Shown: piece after piece, positions 12,177 to 23,217 of the stretch
Position numbering within the stretch: position 1 is the stretch's first letter
Layout: the number at the start of each line of letters is the position of its first letter
Assembly (NCBI GenBank): GCA_035610365.1
Contig: CM069432.1
Location: 231,902,532-231,966,531, forward strand
Direction: 5' to 3'
Length of the DNA stretch: 64,000 nucleotides
DNA from: Aquatica leii
Lineage: Eukaryota; Arthropoda; Insecta; Coleoptera; Lampyridae
Translations under genes and position numbers: made by a program
Notes under the pieces: generated by a model
What the model saw: the letters and a program-made list of their open reading frames with translations, nothing else
Told to the model about the DNA's origin: nothing
Databases searched by the model: none

Positions 12177-12307
12177 GGGGCTCCCTCAAAAATGGTGGGT
12201 GATGGAAGAAAACGGAAGACATATTTGGATTCAAGACGTCATTTTACATAAGAATCGCCCGGAATAGTGTCAGGGCTCGATAAAAAATATTTTTTTGCAG
12301 ACCAGTG
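12177..12307 (-). repeat. right TIR of 2.5 kb transposon
   Basis: Reverse complement of the left TIR. It has about 17 extra bases (near 12225) relative to the left arm. Confidence 0.8.
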
Positions 12308-12817
12308 TTATTAGTATCCTTGATTTTCGTTTCTACACAAAGAAGTACATGCATGTTTGTTTTGCTTATATTAATGTATTGCGTTTTGTTATAGAACACC
12401 AAATGCGTTTACAACTACATTAAATTCGGATTATTGTGTATAGTCTATCTTTTGTAAGCATTTTAGTATAGTAGTATAAAAGTTAGTTCAGTTATATTTA
12501 GTTTAGTTGTACAATACAGTCATATTTATTGGTCCAAATGTGTCAGAACCGGTACTTAAATATATTGCAATATTTAAAAAAAAAAGTTGATTATACATTT
12601 TTTATATATTAATGTAACATTTGTAAATTACTATAAACATATGTATACAAATAATATTATAAAAAATATTTTTAAACATTTTTAGAATGGTTTTTCTAAT
12701 ATTGATTTTGCAACGTAATTCTGATCATTACGACCTTTTTGCAATGTTTTTAAAAATGTAAAAATATGTTTTGTAAAACGTTGAAAAAAAATTTTAAAAT
12801 GTCTTCTTGTTGATTGG

Positions 12818-13904
12818 AAAACAAAATATGTTTATTTTTAGATATATTAAATAAAAATATAAAAAGCTTCTAATCTACTACGCTAACTATCTAACAGAAT
12901 TTTAGTCTAGTAATTAATAGAAAAGTTATCATCATCGTATATTTGCTACAATACTTAAGACTGACTTTTAAAAGTCACCTAGTTATGCTCAACGAATGTC
13001 CATTAGTGTACAATATATTTAAATTTAAATAACTGAGGATAAGCAACACACTAACATTAACAGTGAAACTACACAGTAGATAAAATAGAAATGTTAATAA
13101 AACAATTACTACGAAATTGCTTGAAATAAAACAAGAACAAAAAAACATGAAGAAATAAAAATAAACTGATAAACCACTAGTAAATAAATAAACACGAACA
13201 AAAATTAAATTTTTTAAAAGAAAATCTAAAAAAAACTGAATAGTCTGTTAAAAAAAGTTTATTAAAAAAAAATAAAAAAACAAATGAAAAAATAACATTG
13301 TAATAAGACAACAAGAAAATACTGAACAATAAATAAGGCACGGTTTACATGTAACGTCTTATTGTACGAATTGTCATTATCGAGAAGATAAGAAATAAAA
13401 CGTACAGAAAAAAACGTCAGTTTTAAAATAGAATTTGTTGTTGATGTGATCTGTTGTGTAATCATGGAAGAAATACTTTTGCGGTTTGTGTTTGCTCTGT
13501 GTGTAATAAGCGTTTAAATAACAGACAGATAAAAAGGTCAAGAAGGACCGAAAAATGGTTATCAAAATGCTATATCTTTTTTTACGTACTTTTAATCAAC
13601 AAACTGCAGAGTGAAAATGATGGTGAAAAAATTACTTAAGAATGGATAATGAAACATAAAAGTATAAATGCTAGAAGTAGTTATTTCATATAATAAATGA
13701 TAGATATTTGAATAAGAAAAGCATTTTCAATACATGAAAGGTTAACTACAACGTTAAGATTTTTAGCAACCGGTCGAAACTATAAAGAAAGTTTACAACT
13801 TTGATTTTCAAAGCAACATTGAGCATTATTTGTTTCTAAAACTCTTTTAATTATATACAAAGTTTAAAAAATTAAAAATCTTAAGCTATCGCGGTTACTT
13901 TGGT
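12818..13904. other. AT-rich spacer, no recognised gene
   Basis: Only short open frames on both strands with low-complexity composition. Nothing nameable was seen. Confidence 0.5.
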
Positions 13905-14420
13905 TAAGATTATAAGCGACTATCGGATTAGACCGCGTCCAGACTTTTTAGGCTTGGTCCTAGTCTCTCCTTGAGAGCCAAAACAAGAAGTAGCACTTGG
14001 CCTTTGCCGTATTGTCGTTTGTGAACCCAAATAAACTGACCTTTTGCAAGACATTGCAGCTTGCGTCATCGGAGTGGTAAATGTCACTGAAGGGAAAAGT
14101 GACGGTATTTATATCATTAGAGACAGTTTAGTAACAGTTTGTGTCCTTTCTAAAAAGGTTGATTTTTGTCTTAAAGGGTGTAACACTGGTTTCCAAAAGT
14201 TTTAAACCGTCTTCCCGGTTTGTAATATATGGATGTTTTTCTATTTCCACAGCTTTGCGAATTAGTCTGGGAAAATAGAAAAGTGTTCGAGTTAACACTT
14301 TAGTTTACTATAGAGTAAAACAACATATGACTGACTGCAAACACCACAGAGTTACAAAATCAGCAGTTCCAGAACACATATGGAATCAAGGACATGCGCT
14401 AAACTTTAACCAAACTAAAG
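13905..14420 (-). mobile_element. Penelope-like element 3' end with internal inversion
   Basis: 13905-14150 repeats 52931-53130 in the same orientation (shared CTTGGTCCTAGTCTCT and CAAAACAAGAAGTA) and looks like the 3' untranslated part. 14165-14285, read minus, gives FPRLIRKAVEIEKHP and TNREDGL, the end of the GIY-YIG endonuclease region of Penelope-like elements. The preceding part of the same domain lies on the opposite strand at 14327-14415 (TDCKHHRVTKSAV, HIWNQGHALNFN, KVLE). So the copy is inverted within itself, as happens when reverse transcription starts from two primers. Non-functional fragment. Confidence 0.7.
14327..14415 (+). pseudogene. Penelope-like GIY-YIG domain fragment, inverted piece
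   Basis: The plus-strand reading starts MTDCKHHRVTKSAVPEHIWN and continues GHALNFNQTKVLE, matching the 'S.AVAEH....GH.I.F...KV' stretch found near the C-terminus of Penelope-like proteins. The open frame runs on to 14539, but the residues after KVLE match nothing I recognise. The same stretch occurs on the minus strand of the second Penelope-like remnant at 53234-53276, in its normal orientation. Confidence 0.65.
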
Positions 14421-15200
14421 TGTTGGAAAGAATTGCGAGAGATAAAGCACGTCATCGCACGAGAAGCCCATGTAATTGCAAAGAAAATCGTATTAATAAA
14501 ATTCCTCAACAAAGAAGATATATACGAAATGGTTTATAACAAGAAGGGTATGAGTGCACAGCAAAATATTTGAAAAGAAAAGAAGCGTAAAATGCCAAAG
14601 ACACCAATAAGCAAACGGAATCAAAGTCTAGTTTATAATTTGCCAAATGAACTAGAAAATTTCAAAATAGTATGTAAAACCTGTTTTCTTAAAACTCTTA
14701 GATTTCATGAAATAAACGATAAAATTATTACGACAGTTTGAAAAACACTCTCATTGGGTCGATAGCGCCAAAATAGATTTACGTAGGTGTCATGTTCTAG
14801 CGAATAAACGCAATCGTAATATTATAAGACAACATATAACGCAGGGAACATGCACCTAATCGACTGTATCTGCCAAGTAATATTAAAATAACAAACATAT
14901 TTTAAGACTTTAATACAAGTTACTTGTTACTCTAATGATAAAGTCAACATGTAAAAAATCAGGACGAAATGAAAAGTTTAGAACATAACAATGATTTATA
15001 AGTAGTCTCGTCCTTGTTATGTTAAAAATGTTTTGGGTATGTTTGTACCCTCTATAAGATTTATTCTTGGAATGTCAAATCGTAAAACGATCATTTTTTG
15101 GGTAATGTTGGAATAACGCGACATGATCTAACGTTATGTGCACCCAACGAGGTCTTCATTGCTAATTAGTCACACGCATCTATACAAGTATTGCATACTG
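14421..15200. other. unassigned spacer
   Basis: No motif recognised on either strand. Confidence 0.4.
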
Positions 15201-16040
15201 TTACGAGTTGAGTGATAGTCTTTATTGGGGTAAGAATTTGTTTCCTATTTTTGTGGTTTAATTTAATTCTTCTGTAATTGTATATAAGCGGGTTTACATA
15301 CCATACGTGTTCTTTGACTGTGGAGATAATAAGCTGATACTTTGTTTGGGTATTTAGGATTAGGTCACGCTACCGTAGTTAACGCTATCTACTCTTTCGA
15401 GTGTTTGGATGGAATTGAAACCGTATTGGAGGGCTACTTACCAAAATACTATACTTAACTTTAGTGGAACTCGGCGCATTTAAATGTTTTTTAGTAACAG
15501 TATGTCAGATGGGATTTACTTGTGATAACATCGTATATACGCTTAGTTATATTTTAACAAATTTTAGGAAGAAGCTACTAGCTGGTACCAGGCTTCGAAG
15601 GAAAACTAAACTGTAAGTATTTTATTTTCTACTTTAATTCTTTTTACATTGTCAGTCGGTTGTACACACGACTGCACGCACATGTTCGCTTGATGTCACA
15701 ATTAACGATAAAACTTTGTTTTGTGTGTAATATAAGATTAGACGGTGCGCTCTGGTTCTCTATATTATCGAAAGTACTTTCGGATTATAATTTATAACTA
15801 TAAATTTATTTGCTGTCGGAATGTTAAAATTAGGACAAGTTCACTTTGTCGTACGACGTGTTGCCTAACCGAAGGGGGCTTGTTTCATATTTTGTCTGTA
15901 ATATCGACTTACGTTTTAACGTTTGATCGCGTTATCTTTACCATCTGTGTTCTATTTCAGTTTAGCATAGATTTAAACGGTATCTATCAACTTAATTTCT
16001 TACCATTTTGGCAACTGCTTAAACTTACTTTATAAAAGCT
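15201..16040 (+). repeat. possible LTR-like segment starting TGTTACGAG
   Basis: It starts TGTTAC like the family A and B repeats and has the same layout of a TTAGG/CTACTAG block followed by a GTAAGT-like block (15560-15620). The sequence just after it (16045-16110, GATCCAATCACCGAAT) resembles 26470-26545 (GATCCAATCGCCGAAT), which follows family B copy 2. No matching right end or target duplication was found. Confidence 0.25.
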
Positions 16041-16260
16041 CATTGAAACTCACGATCCAATCACCGAATCAACTGAGTTAGTCGTCGCCATTAAAATTAC
16101 TAGAAAATTCGCGTAACATCTTTTTCCGCCAAAGATCAAAGAGTCGAAATGTTGGCCCAATAATACATAAAAACGTGTGTCAGCTGCTGCAAGTATTATG
16201 TCATCGTTGTGCACGCATACAAAGCAATTTATAATCAATGGCTGAACGAAAATCAAAAAA

Positions 16261-19200
16261 CATTTGTTTATTAAAAGCCATAAAAAAAGAGATGCTCTTC
16301 ATTTAATTTTCAGGGTAAACAACTATTCGTCTAAAAAAATTGGCGCCATTCACTTCATTAGTTATACAAGGGCATTCAAACATAATAACCGCTGAAGATA
16401 TTACATTAAAATTTTTTTAAAGCTGGTCATACATTCATAAGGGCTAATTTAGTACATCATGGTGTAGGGCTAAGCACAAAGTATATAAAAAACATCTTTG
16501 ATAAAATGATTTTGTTAAGAATGAAAGTAACATGTACAGAAACAAAAAAAAGTTGAGCGTGGGCCAATAGACTCTAAATCAAAGTTAAATATTCAGAAGC
16601 AAAAACGATCTTTTTTTGCTGATATGTTTGTTGTTACATTTTGACAAAATGTATACTGTTTATTTTACAAAGCAGATATGACAGACACTACTTTTAAAAA
16701 TGTGACTTTTAAAAAGCAAATTTAAACTTAAAATGACACAAAAACTTTGGAAAAGATCAAAAGGATTAAATTCCAGAAAGAAAAAATGAGTTGTATCTCA
16801 ATTAGAAAAATAGAAAACATTTTTGGATAAATTTGCATGAAAACAAAGCAGAAGATCTACGTATTTAGAATAATTATCATTTTTATTGTTTTGTTAATTC
16901 AACTAATTTGAGCACCTTAACATCCGTTTTATATTACTTATAAAAATAATGAAAAGTTCCATATTAGAATTTGAGACAAAGAACAGTATGTGATTTTTTT
17001 CCAACTTATTTTCTAAAAAATTACTAATAATTTATAACTCAGTTTAAGATAAACAACTTATACCCTTCGAGCTTCCATACGCTTTCATTAAAACTGGATT
17101 TACTCAGTTTATACATTTGGTCACTTGCTGCTATTTGCGTTTTTACGGCAGAATATATCTAAAGAAATAGAAAATATAAATAAAAATAAAAATGTAAAAA
17201 CAACAAAAATGGCATAGATAAGGCAAACTGCTATATTAATATTCGTAAATATATGTAATCGAATTTGGGAAGAAGAAAATACCAAAAAATTAGACAAAAT
17301 CATTAGTACTACCAATATATGAAAAAAATATTTAATACTGCGATAACCACAACATGGAAAGTCAAAGTACCAATAAAAAAAAAAGAAGAAGAAAGCTCCA
17401 GCAAACATGGGATGAAACTATAAAACAAATATTAAAGAAAAAAAAGAAAAACTAGATTAATGTGTTTTGTTTGGTTTTATTGTTTACCAGTTGACAGTGC
17501 TAAAAATTTTATCATCTAATACTACTATAATTTTTGTTCCAAAATAGAAAACACCGTGGTGTAGACAACAGAAACATTAAAAATCACGTATTCTGAAGCT
17601 ATTAGTACAAAAAACATTTTTGCTGTTTTCGTTCATCAAGCTTTTAGAATTTGGTGGGGCTTTCGTTATTTATAAAAACATATAAGCTTAGTGAATCTAA
17701 AATTTTGTTTAAGCTTATGCCAACTTAGATAACATGTCAACATTTTATTTTAGTATTTGAAATAGTAACAAAAATATAAAATAAACATTTCTATTTTATT
17801 AGTTTTTCTGATTGATTTAGGCTTAGTTCGTATTTTTACCAATTCTCAAATAGTATAAACATGCGTAGTTATTTGATCATGAATTTGATTTTAAATTGTT
17901 TACAGTTTAGTAGATTTTGTTCAGTGTGTATTGTAAAAATGAAACAAGTGATAATAAGAATAACACAAATAAGTATCTATAGTATGTATGTATTAAGTAT
18001 AGCTGAAGGTAGATAACACAAGAATCTGTTTCTACAAAAAACTTTCCAATTTGTTGTAAGAAGAATTAAACTAAAAATTTTAGATTTTATAGAAAACGCA
18101 TAAAAACACAGTTATATACTGAAAAAGAAGACGAAATGTATCAAAATGAGAATGTATTATACTAATTTAAATTTTTTATAAATAAAAACACACAATTTAT
18201 AATTATGTAGTATTTAATATTTTCCCAATAATTATAAGGCAAAATTAATCAATAAATTAAAAAATTTGTCAAGAAACTTTATAATTAATAATTGTGACCA
18301 TAAAGTTGTAACTCTAGATTTTAATGCATGGAGTCCATTCTAGGAATCTATAATTAAAAATTATAGGTGTAATTTAATAAACAACTGAATCGCTTAACAT
18401 AATTTTTAAATTGAAACTAACATATTTTCGTAAATTTTAACTTAGAAATTAATTACAAAAACTATTAATACTAACTTTAAATACGATTTAAAAATTAAAA
18501 ACATCAATTTTAGTAATTTAATAAACTATATATATAATTTTTTAATTAAAATATATAATTTTACTAAAATATTAACTACTTTTATATATTAAATAACACA
18601 CGAGACAAAAATATTATGAAAACGCTTAAATTAATAATAAACAAAATTTAAAATGCAAACATTAATTTTATTTGGCATTAAAAACACGGTTAGTACAAAT
18701 ATTAGGAATAAAATTTTATTGAATTAACTTTAAACTAATATAGCAAATTAACAGTTATATTAACAATTAAAAGTTATGTAGAAATTTAAATAAATATTAT
18801 ATAAGTTTTTGTAGTTAAAGTTGAATACAACGTTAATTTTTGTGCCATAATTATAGACAAATTACTAATTATATTAAATTATAAGTTTTACAAATAAAAG
18901 TATTTAATATTAATTTAAAAAAAAAAACTCGTATCACAATCAGTTAATGCTGATTAAATAAGTAAAATAGTTAAAAAAAAATAAATTAAAACAATATTGT
19001 AATAGCATGTATATTAAAAGTTCACAGACCACTCATAAGTTGCAGAAAGCTTCTATTCAAACACGAATTTAAAATTCTCAATGCGACGCGTAACGGGAAG
19101 ACAAATTAGTGCTTCTGGCCTTCTGCAACTACTATTTATTTATTTATAAAATATTCTAGTTTAAGACCTACAAAAGATACACATAAGCAATTTTTCTTAA

Positions 19201-19293
19201 TTTACCGTAGTAGCTGTTGTGTTAGTTTTTCAATTGGTATCAACACTATGGGGAAAGTGCCAGAAGATATTGCAGTTCTTTTTAAGCAACTCT
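16261..19293. other. AT-rich spacer, extreme AT at 18160-18960
   Basis: Many short open frames of low complexity and nothing nameable. 18160-18960 is made almost only of A and T, with runs such as ATATATAATTTTTTAATT. It could act as a matrix-attachment or easily unwound region, but nothing in the sequence proves a role. Confidence 0.45.
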
Positions 19294-19590
19294 GGAAAAT
19301 TTACCGCCAGCAATTCACCGCCTACGCAATTCATCGCTCCAACAATTTACCCCCAGTAATTCACCGCTGGAAAATTGATCGCTCCGTCACATACTTATTT
19401 TTATTTTTGAAGATGGCCTGTTAGCATTACCCAGGAGACACCACGTGGAGGTCGGCTTACTATAGTCTCCCTTTTTTTTTAGTTTATTAATCTGAAGAGA
19501 TAATGAAATGTGTTTATGTTTAGAGAGTGGTGTTGTGAGCGATTCCACGCAGGTAATCGAAAATATTCATATCTACATTGTGATATGTAC
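19294..19590 (+). repeat. left TIR of MULE, minisatellite plus coding end
   Basis: The outer 100 bases are a run of 15-16 base units of the type AATTCACCGCC-AGC/ACG. The inner part (19520-19590) is the last part of the transposase reading frame. The arm is the reverse complement of 21893-22200. Confidence 0.8.
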
Positions 19591-21485
19591 CTACTACTCT
19601 TTGTAGCCGTTGAGCGCAGTCACGGTATTTTCTCTTAGGCCTTGGAGGTTTTTCTCCATTTAAATACTGCTCAATCCATAGTCCATTTAAACTTTGTTCT
19701 CGTTTAATGACCGAGATGAATTTCCATATATTTGGATGGTGTGCTGAAACTTGTTGCTCAAATGCCATATGCCATCCTGTTACGTGCAAAATTTTCACAA
19801 CAGAGCACCCTGTATATTGACTTAAAATTAGTTTCTGGTGTGACGCCCTCTGCTGACCTTTTTGGTTACTGAGAGGTTGCGAAGCAATTTTTTGAAGTTG
19901 TCAACTACGTGAACGGGTCGGTGTCGAGGATCTTGAACTGATTCTTAAATTTTTAAGAACATCCCTTGTGATGAATACAAATTTATAAGGCGATTGCGAA
20001 TTTATTACGATTCTTTCGGCACAGGGTAAGATATTTTGTCTCCAATCTATTAAGATTCCTTCGTAATTTCTGTATTAATGTGATAGCCGGTTCCACCACG
20101 TTGCAAGCACCTGTTCGCTTCAATAAGTAATAAGGATGTATAAGTACAATTGATAAATACCGCTATCGAGCGTATAAGCTGTTGGGAGGACCTGTTACTT
20201 AAACAACAACGAGGTCTCGTCGAACAATGCGTCGGAGATGCTGATTTGTGGATAAAAATCGACTGTGTTATCAACCACCTGTTCGAAATTACAACCTACA
20301 GCATTCGATACAACGGGTTCTTATATCGCATTTAATGAATTATTAATACTGATTTTGTAGCTTCCTATTCTTCGTGAGTTATTGTGTGACACGATTTGCT
20401 ATTCAATATTTATTACAGGCTGCTAGGGGAAAACGTTTTCTTTGCGCAAGTGGACACTGGACTTTGGGTAAGTTTATTTGATTAATTTTTATATTGCTGT
20501 CACGAAAGTTACTCACAGAACTTTGGTTAATGTTAATGTCCGTAATTACGTTTACTGTTTATATACCAATAAGGTAATTTCAATTATCATTTAAATTGTA
20601 TCGCATGCTGTGTACAAACAATATTTACTACGAAATTTTCTTTGCTGTTCGCTTCGACTTGACTTATATATGTATTGTGTGTTCTGTATTGTGAGAATTA
20701 GATATAATCCTGTTAATCTTTTATGTTGCTAAATCAAAGTTTTCTACACCTGTTAATCATAATTATTAGTCTTTCTAGTATTTATGAATTGAGAAAGTTA
20801 ACATACGTCTGTCAATTTGCTACGCTGCTAAATTAAAGTTTTTATATTTGTTAATTATACTTAGTAATATTTCGAGCATTGATGAGTGGAGAAATTTCAT
20901 ATATTCTTGTTAATCTTCTACGTTAGTACATTAAAGTGTGTTATACTTGTTAATCTCTCTTTTATTTTTTTCTTTCTCTTGTAATTATCGTTACCTATTA
21001 ACAAATTTTGGCTACTCGAACATCAGAGCAACAAGGATTACGAACCTCAAATTTAGTTACAAGTTTGGACCGTCTGTCGTGATCGAGGCAGAAGTGTTAA
21101 TTTGGTTTTGATCTGGCGCTCTTAAGTATAATTTCCTTAAACCTCCCCTATCTCCGACTGTGTGAGTTGGCCGTGCAAGGTTCGTAAGACCTAAAGCTTG
21201 TAACAATCCTTTGACCGAATTGTTGGTTTTAGGCAATACTTGCAAAACTGCTTCGTAACAATTCCACACGGCATGATCAAAGAGCGGTGGTCTTCGCTGC
21301 TGACGCTTATTTGGACGGCCTATCCACGTGTCTTCGAAATAATCGACGACCTCTTGCGCTTCGGGTGGAAATATATTATTGTCGCACATTTCTTCGAATA
21401 CTGGAACAACGGAGTCGACCGCAACAAATGCCAAGGCAGAGAGAAAACGAAGCTTTGAAGCAAAATCAGCGTCCGTTGCGTAGCG
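19520..21485 (-). pseudogene. MULE transposase C-terminal half, split by insertion
   Basis: Minus from about 21485: YATDADFASKLRFLSALAFV, then VVPVFEEMCDN, VVDYFEDTWIGRP, RRPPLFDHAVWNCYE, and VLPKTNNSVKG up to 21206. The frame resumes at 19777 with GWHMAFEQQVSAHHPNIW, REQSLNGLWIEQYLNG and DYLRGIAHNTTL, with the stop at 19520. The FEDTWIG, WN.YE and TNN..KGWH blocks are the signature of the C-terminal part of animal MULE transposases. The join K-G-W-H is restored exactly when the insertion and one copy of its 4-base duplication are removed. The N-terminal half with the catalytic DDE core is missing. Confidence 0.8.
19778..21205 (+). mobile_element. LTR-like insertion, family A, copy 1 (solo LTR?)
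   Basis: 1,428 bases starting TGTTACGTGC and ending GCTTGTAACA, so the ends are TGTTAC...GTAACA. It is flanked by ATCC on both sides (19774-19777 and 21206-21209), a 4 bp target duplication inside the MULE transposase gene. It matches 28372-29683 in the same direction and 54538-55805 in reverse. No gene was recognised inside and it has no internal direct repeats, so it looks like a solo LTR of a Gypsy- or ERV-type element. A non-autonomous TIR element is the alternative, since Ginger elements also have TGT ends and 4 bp duplications. Confidence 0.75.
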
Positions 21486-21892
21486 TTTTCAAGTATGTAT
21501 AAATACATTAGCACAGCCAAACTTTTTTTTAATAATCAGACCAATATTAAAATGATGATATTAATTATGCATTGTAATTCCGGATGTGCAATTAATATGC
21601 CATTAATGATAGTAATATTATTAGTGGCAATATTTAATATAATATATAAACATTCTAGAATTATCAGCTTGCATAAGATACCAATTCTCTAAAAATAGAT
21701 TTTAAGCATTATATACATTTAAAATTTGAAATAAATACCAATCTGGCATACCGTACTTATTGTAATTTACAGATCAGTAAGCTTAAATTTCTATTATTTA
21801 TTTGCTTCAAACTTCTAATGAGAAACACTATACTATTATAATGTGAATAGGTGAGATCTTAAGCGGTCATTTTGGTTGGAGGCGAGTGTACT

Positions 21893-22200
21893 TACATATC
21901 ACAATGCGGATATGAATTTCTTCGATTACCTACGTAAAATCGCTCACAACACCACGCTCTAAACATAAACACATTTCAGTATCTCTTGAGATTAGAAAAA
22001 TAAAAAAAAGGGAGACTATAGTAAACCGACCTTCACGTGGTGTTTCCTGGGTAACGCTAACAGGCTATCTTCAAAGAATAAAAATAATTGTTACGGAGCG
22101 ATAAATTTTCCAGCGGTGAATTGCTGGCGGTTAATTGTTGGGGCGATAAATTGCGTAGGCGGTGGATTGCAGGCGATGAATTGCTGACGGTGAATTTTCC
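21893..22200 (-). repeat. right TIR of MULE, minisatellite plus duplicated coding end
   Basis: Pairs with 19294-19590. The plus-strand reading at 21905-21962 gives NADMNFFDYLRKIAHNTTL and a stop, an inverted copy of the transposase C-terminus read on the minus strand at the other end. Confidence 0.8.
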
Positions 22201-22526
22201 TGAAATCCTTTTTAAGCCAAACTTAAAACGTTTTACGGGACATTGTTTCAGAAAGCCTAGTACGATTAGTTTTGCTAATCACGGTGGTGATTTGTTAGCG
22301 ATACACGACCTAGAGATTATAAATTTTCGACTGTTGGAAAAGGTTATGTTGTAGCTTTTATAAATACAAAATATTGAAGAGTCACAAATGCTTGGCGTCT
22401 CAGTATACTGATTTAGCCTTACCATTTCACAACAAACAGGAATAGAAATAGTCATCAAAATATTGTGTCAGATCATGATTTACATAGTGCCACTATAAAT
22501 CCACAAGATACATTACATGTAACAGT
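22201..22526. other. unassigned spacer
   Basis: No recognised motif. A short open frame from the MULE TIR runs through the boundary but has no family resemblance. Confidence 0.4.
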
Positions 22527-22775
22527 TAATGTATTTATTTTTCACTTCGTTATAATTTACTCATAATGCTTAGGTCACGAAATACGTAGACATATACATA
22601 ACAACCGAGGCGTTATGCGTTATGGGTCTCATAAGGCTTTTTCATTACGCCCTTTTGTTACAAACAAAAATTTTTTTTTTTCATGTTTTTGTTTAGATTT
22701 AGATGGTCTCAGGTTTTCTATTTTTTTGTGAATTTTTGTTTCAACATATTTTAGGTAATCCATGCACATTAATTG
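22527..22775 (+). repeat. direct repeat, first copy
   Basis: Contains TTCACTTCGTTATAATTTA and CATAACAACC, and ends with a TTTCAACATATTTTAGGTAA block. The same order occurs at 23048-23205, about 520 bases downstream, in direct orientation with indels. Confidence 0.65.
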
Positions 22776-23047
22776 TGATTGTAAAATCAATTTAACAAAT
22801 AAATAATTAAACGTCAAACTATTTATTGTTCTAAACTACGAGATATACTTGTAATAGAAAGTAAAGTAATTGTTCATTTTTGGTTTTTATTTTATATCAA
22901 ATAAAAAGAAACTCGTGTATGCGCCAATAACGTTACTGTATGATTACGCCCATTGAGCAAAATACATCCCTCGAGCCAGAGGCCCACGGGCTGCATCATG
23001 TTGCTCTCTGCGTGTAATAATGGTAATAACGCGCTTGGTGCATGAAT

Positions 23048-23205
23048 AGCTATTTATTTTCACTTCGTCATAATTTCTTTATGTCTAGGATAAGAGATAC
23101 GTAAACATATTCATAACAACCAGGGCATAATGATAGGGCGATTTAGATGAAACAATTTTTTTGTGCATTTTTTCAACATATTTAGGTAAAACTCTTATAC
23201 ATTTT
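23048..23205 (+). repeat. direct repeat, second copy
   Basis: Second copy of the 22527-22775 repeat. It lies directly 5' of the mariner fragment at 23218, so it may be part of that element's untranslated or terminal region. Confidence 0.6.
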
Positions 23206-23217
23206 GAGGGACAGCAT

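Larger units (their letters stand above)
9802..12307 (+). mobile_element. TIR DNA transposon carrying an unclassified arthropod gene family
   Basis: Inverted ends begin CACTGGTCTGCA on both sides (9802 rightward and 12307 leftward). They continue with shared blocks GCCCTGA, GATTCTTATGTAAAATGAC, CCGTTTT and CCATCACCCAC for over 100 bases. The triplet TTA flanks both sides (9799-9801 and 12308-12310), consistent with a 3 bp target duplication. The only coding content is the broken gene at 10386-12003. I cannot assign a superfamily: a 3 bp TTA duplication occurs in Harbinger-type elements, but the protein does not look like a Harbinger transposase to me. Confidence 0.75.
9056..12817. mobile_element. 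possible outer element around the 2.5 kb transposon
   Basis: The left end reads CCAATCAGCAAGAAAAC, and the reverse complement of the right end (12801-12817) reads CCAATCAACAAGAAGAC: 15 of 17 bases match. Both ends continue into AT-rich sequence full of ACGTTTT/AAAACATTTT motifs. If real, this is a non-autonomous element of about 1.25 kb into which the element at 9802-12307 later inserted. No target duplication was found, so this is tentative. Confidence 0.3.
19294..22200 (-). mobile_element. Mutator-like (MULE) transposon with LTR-like insertion
   Basis: Long TIRs (19294-19590 and 21893-22200) enclose the C-terminal half of a MULE transposase on the minus strand. The transposase is split by a 1,428-base insertion (19778-21205). 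Without the insertion the element is about 1.47 kb, too short for a full MULE transposase, so the copy is also internally deleted at the N-terminal side. The outermost bases of both ends are GGAAAATT. The 8-11 base target duplication typical of MULEs was not found. Confidence 0.75.

Noticed and set aside
21240-21520. Overlapping open frames opposite the MULE transposase
   Set aside because: Shadows of the minus-strand coding sequence, which carries the family motifs.
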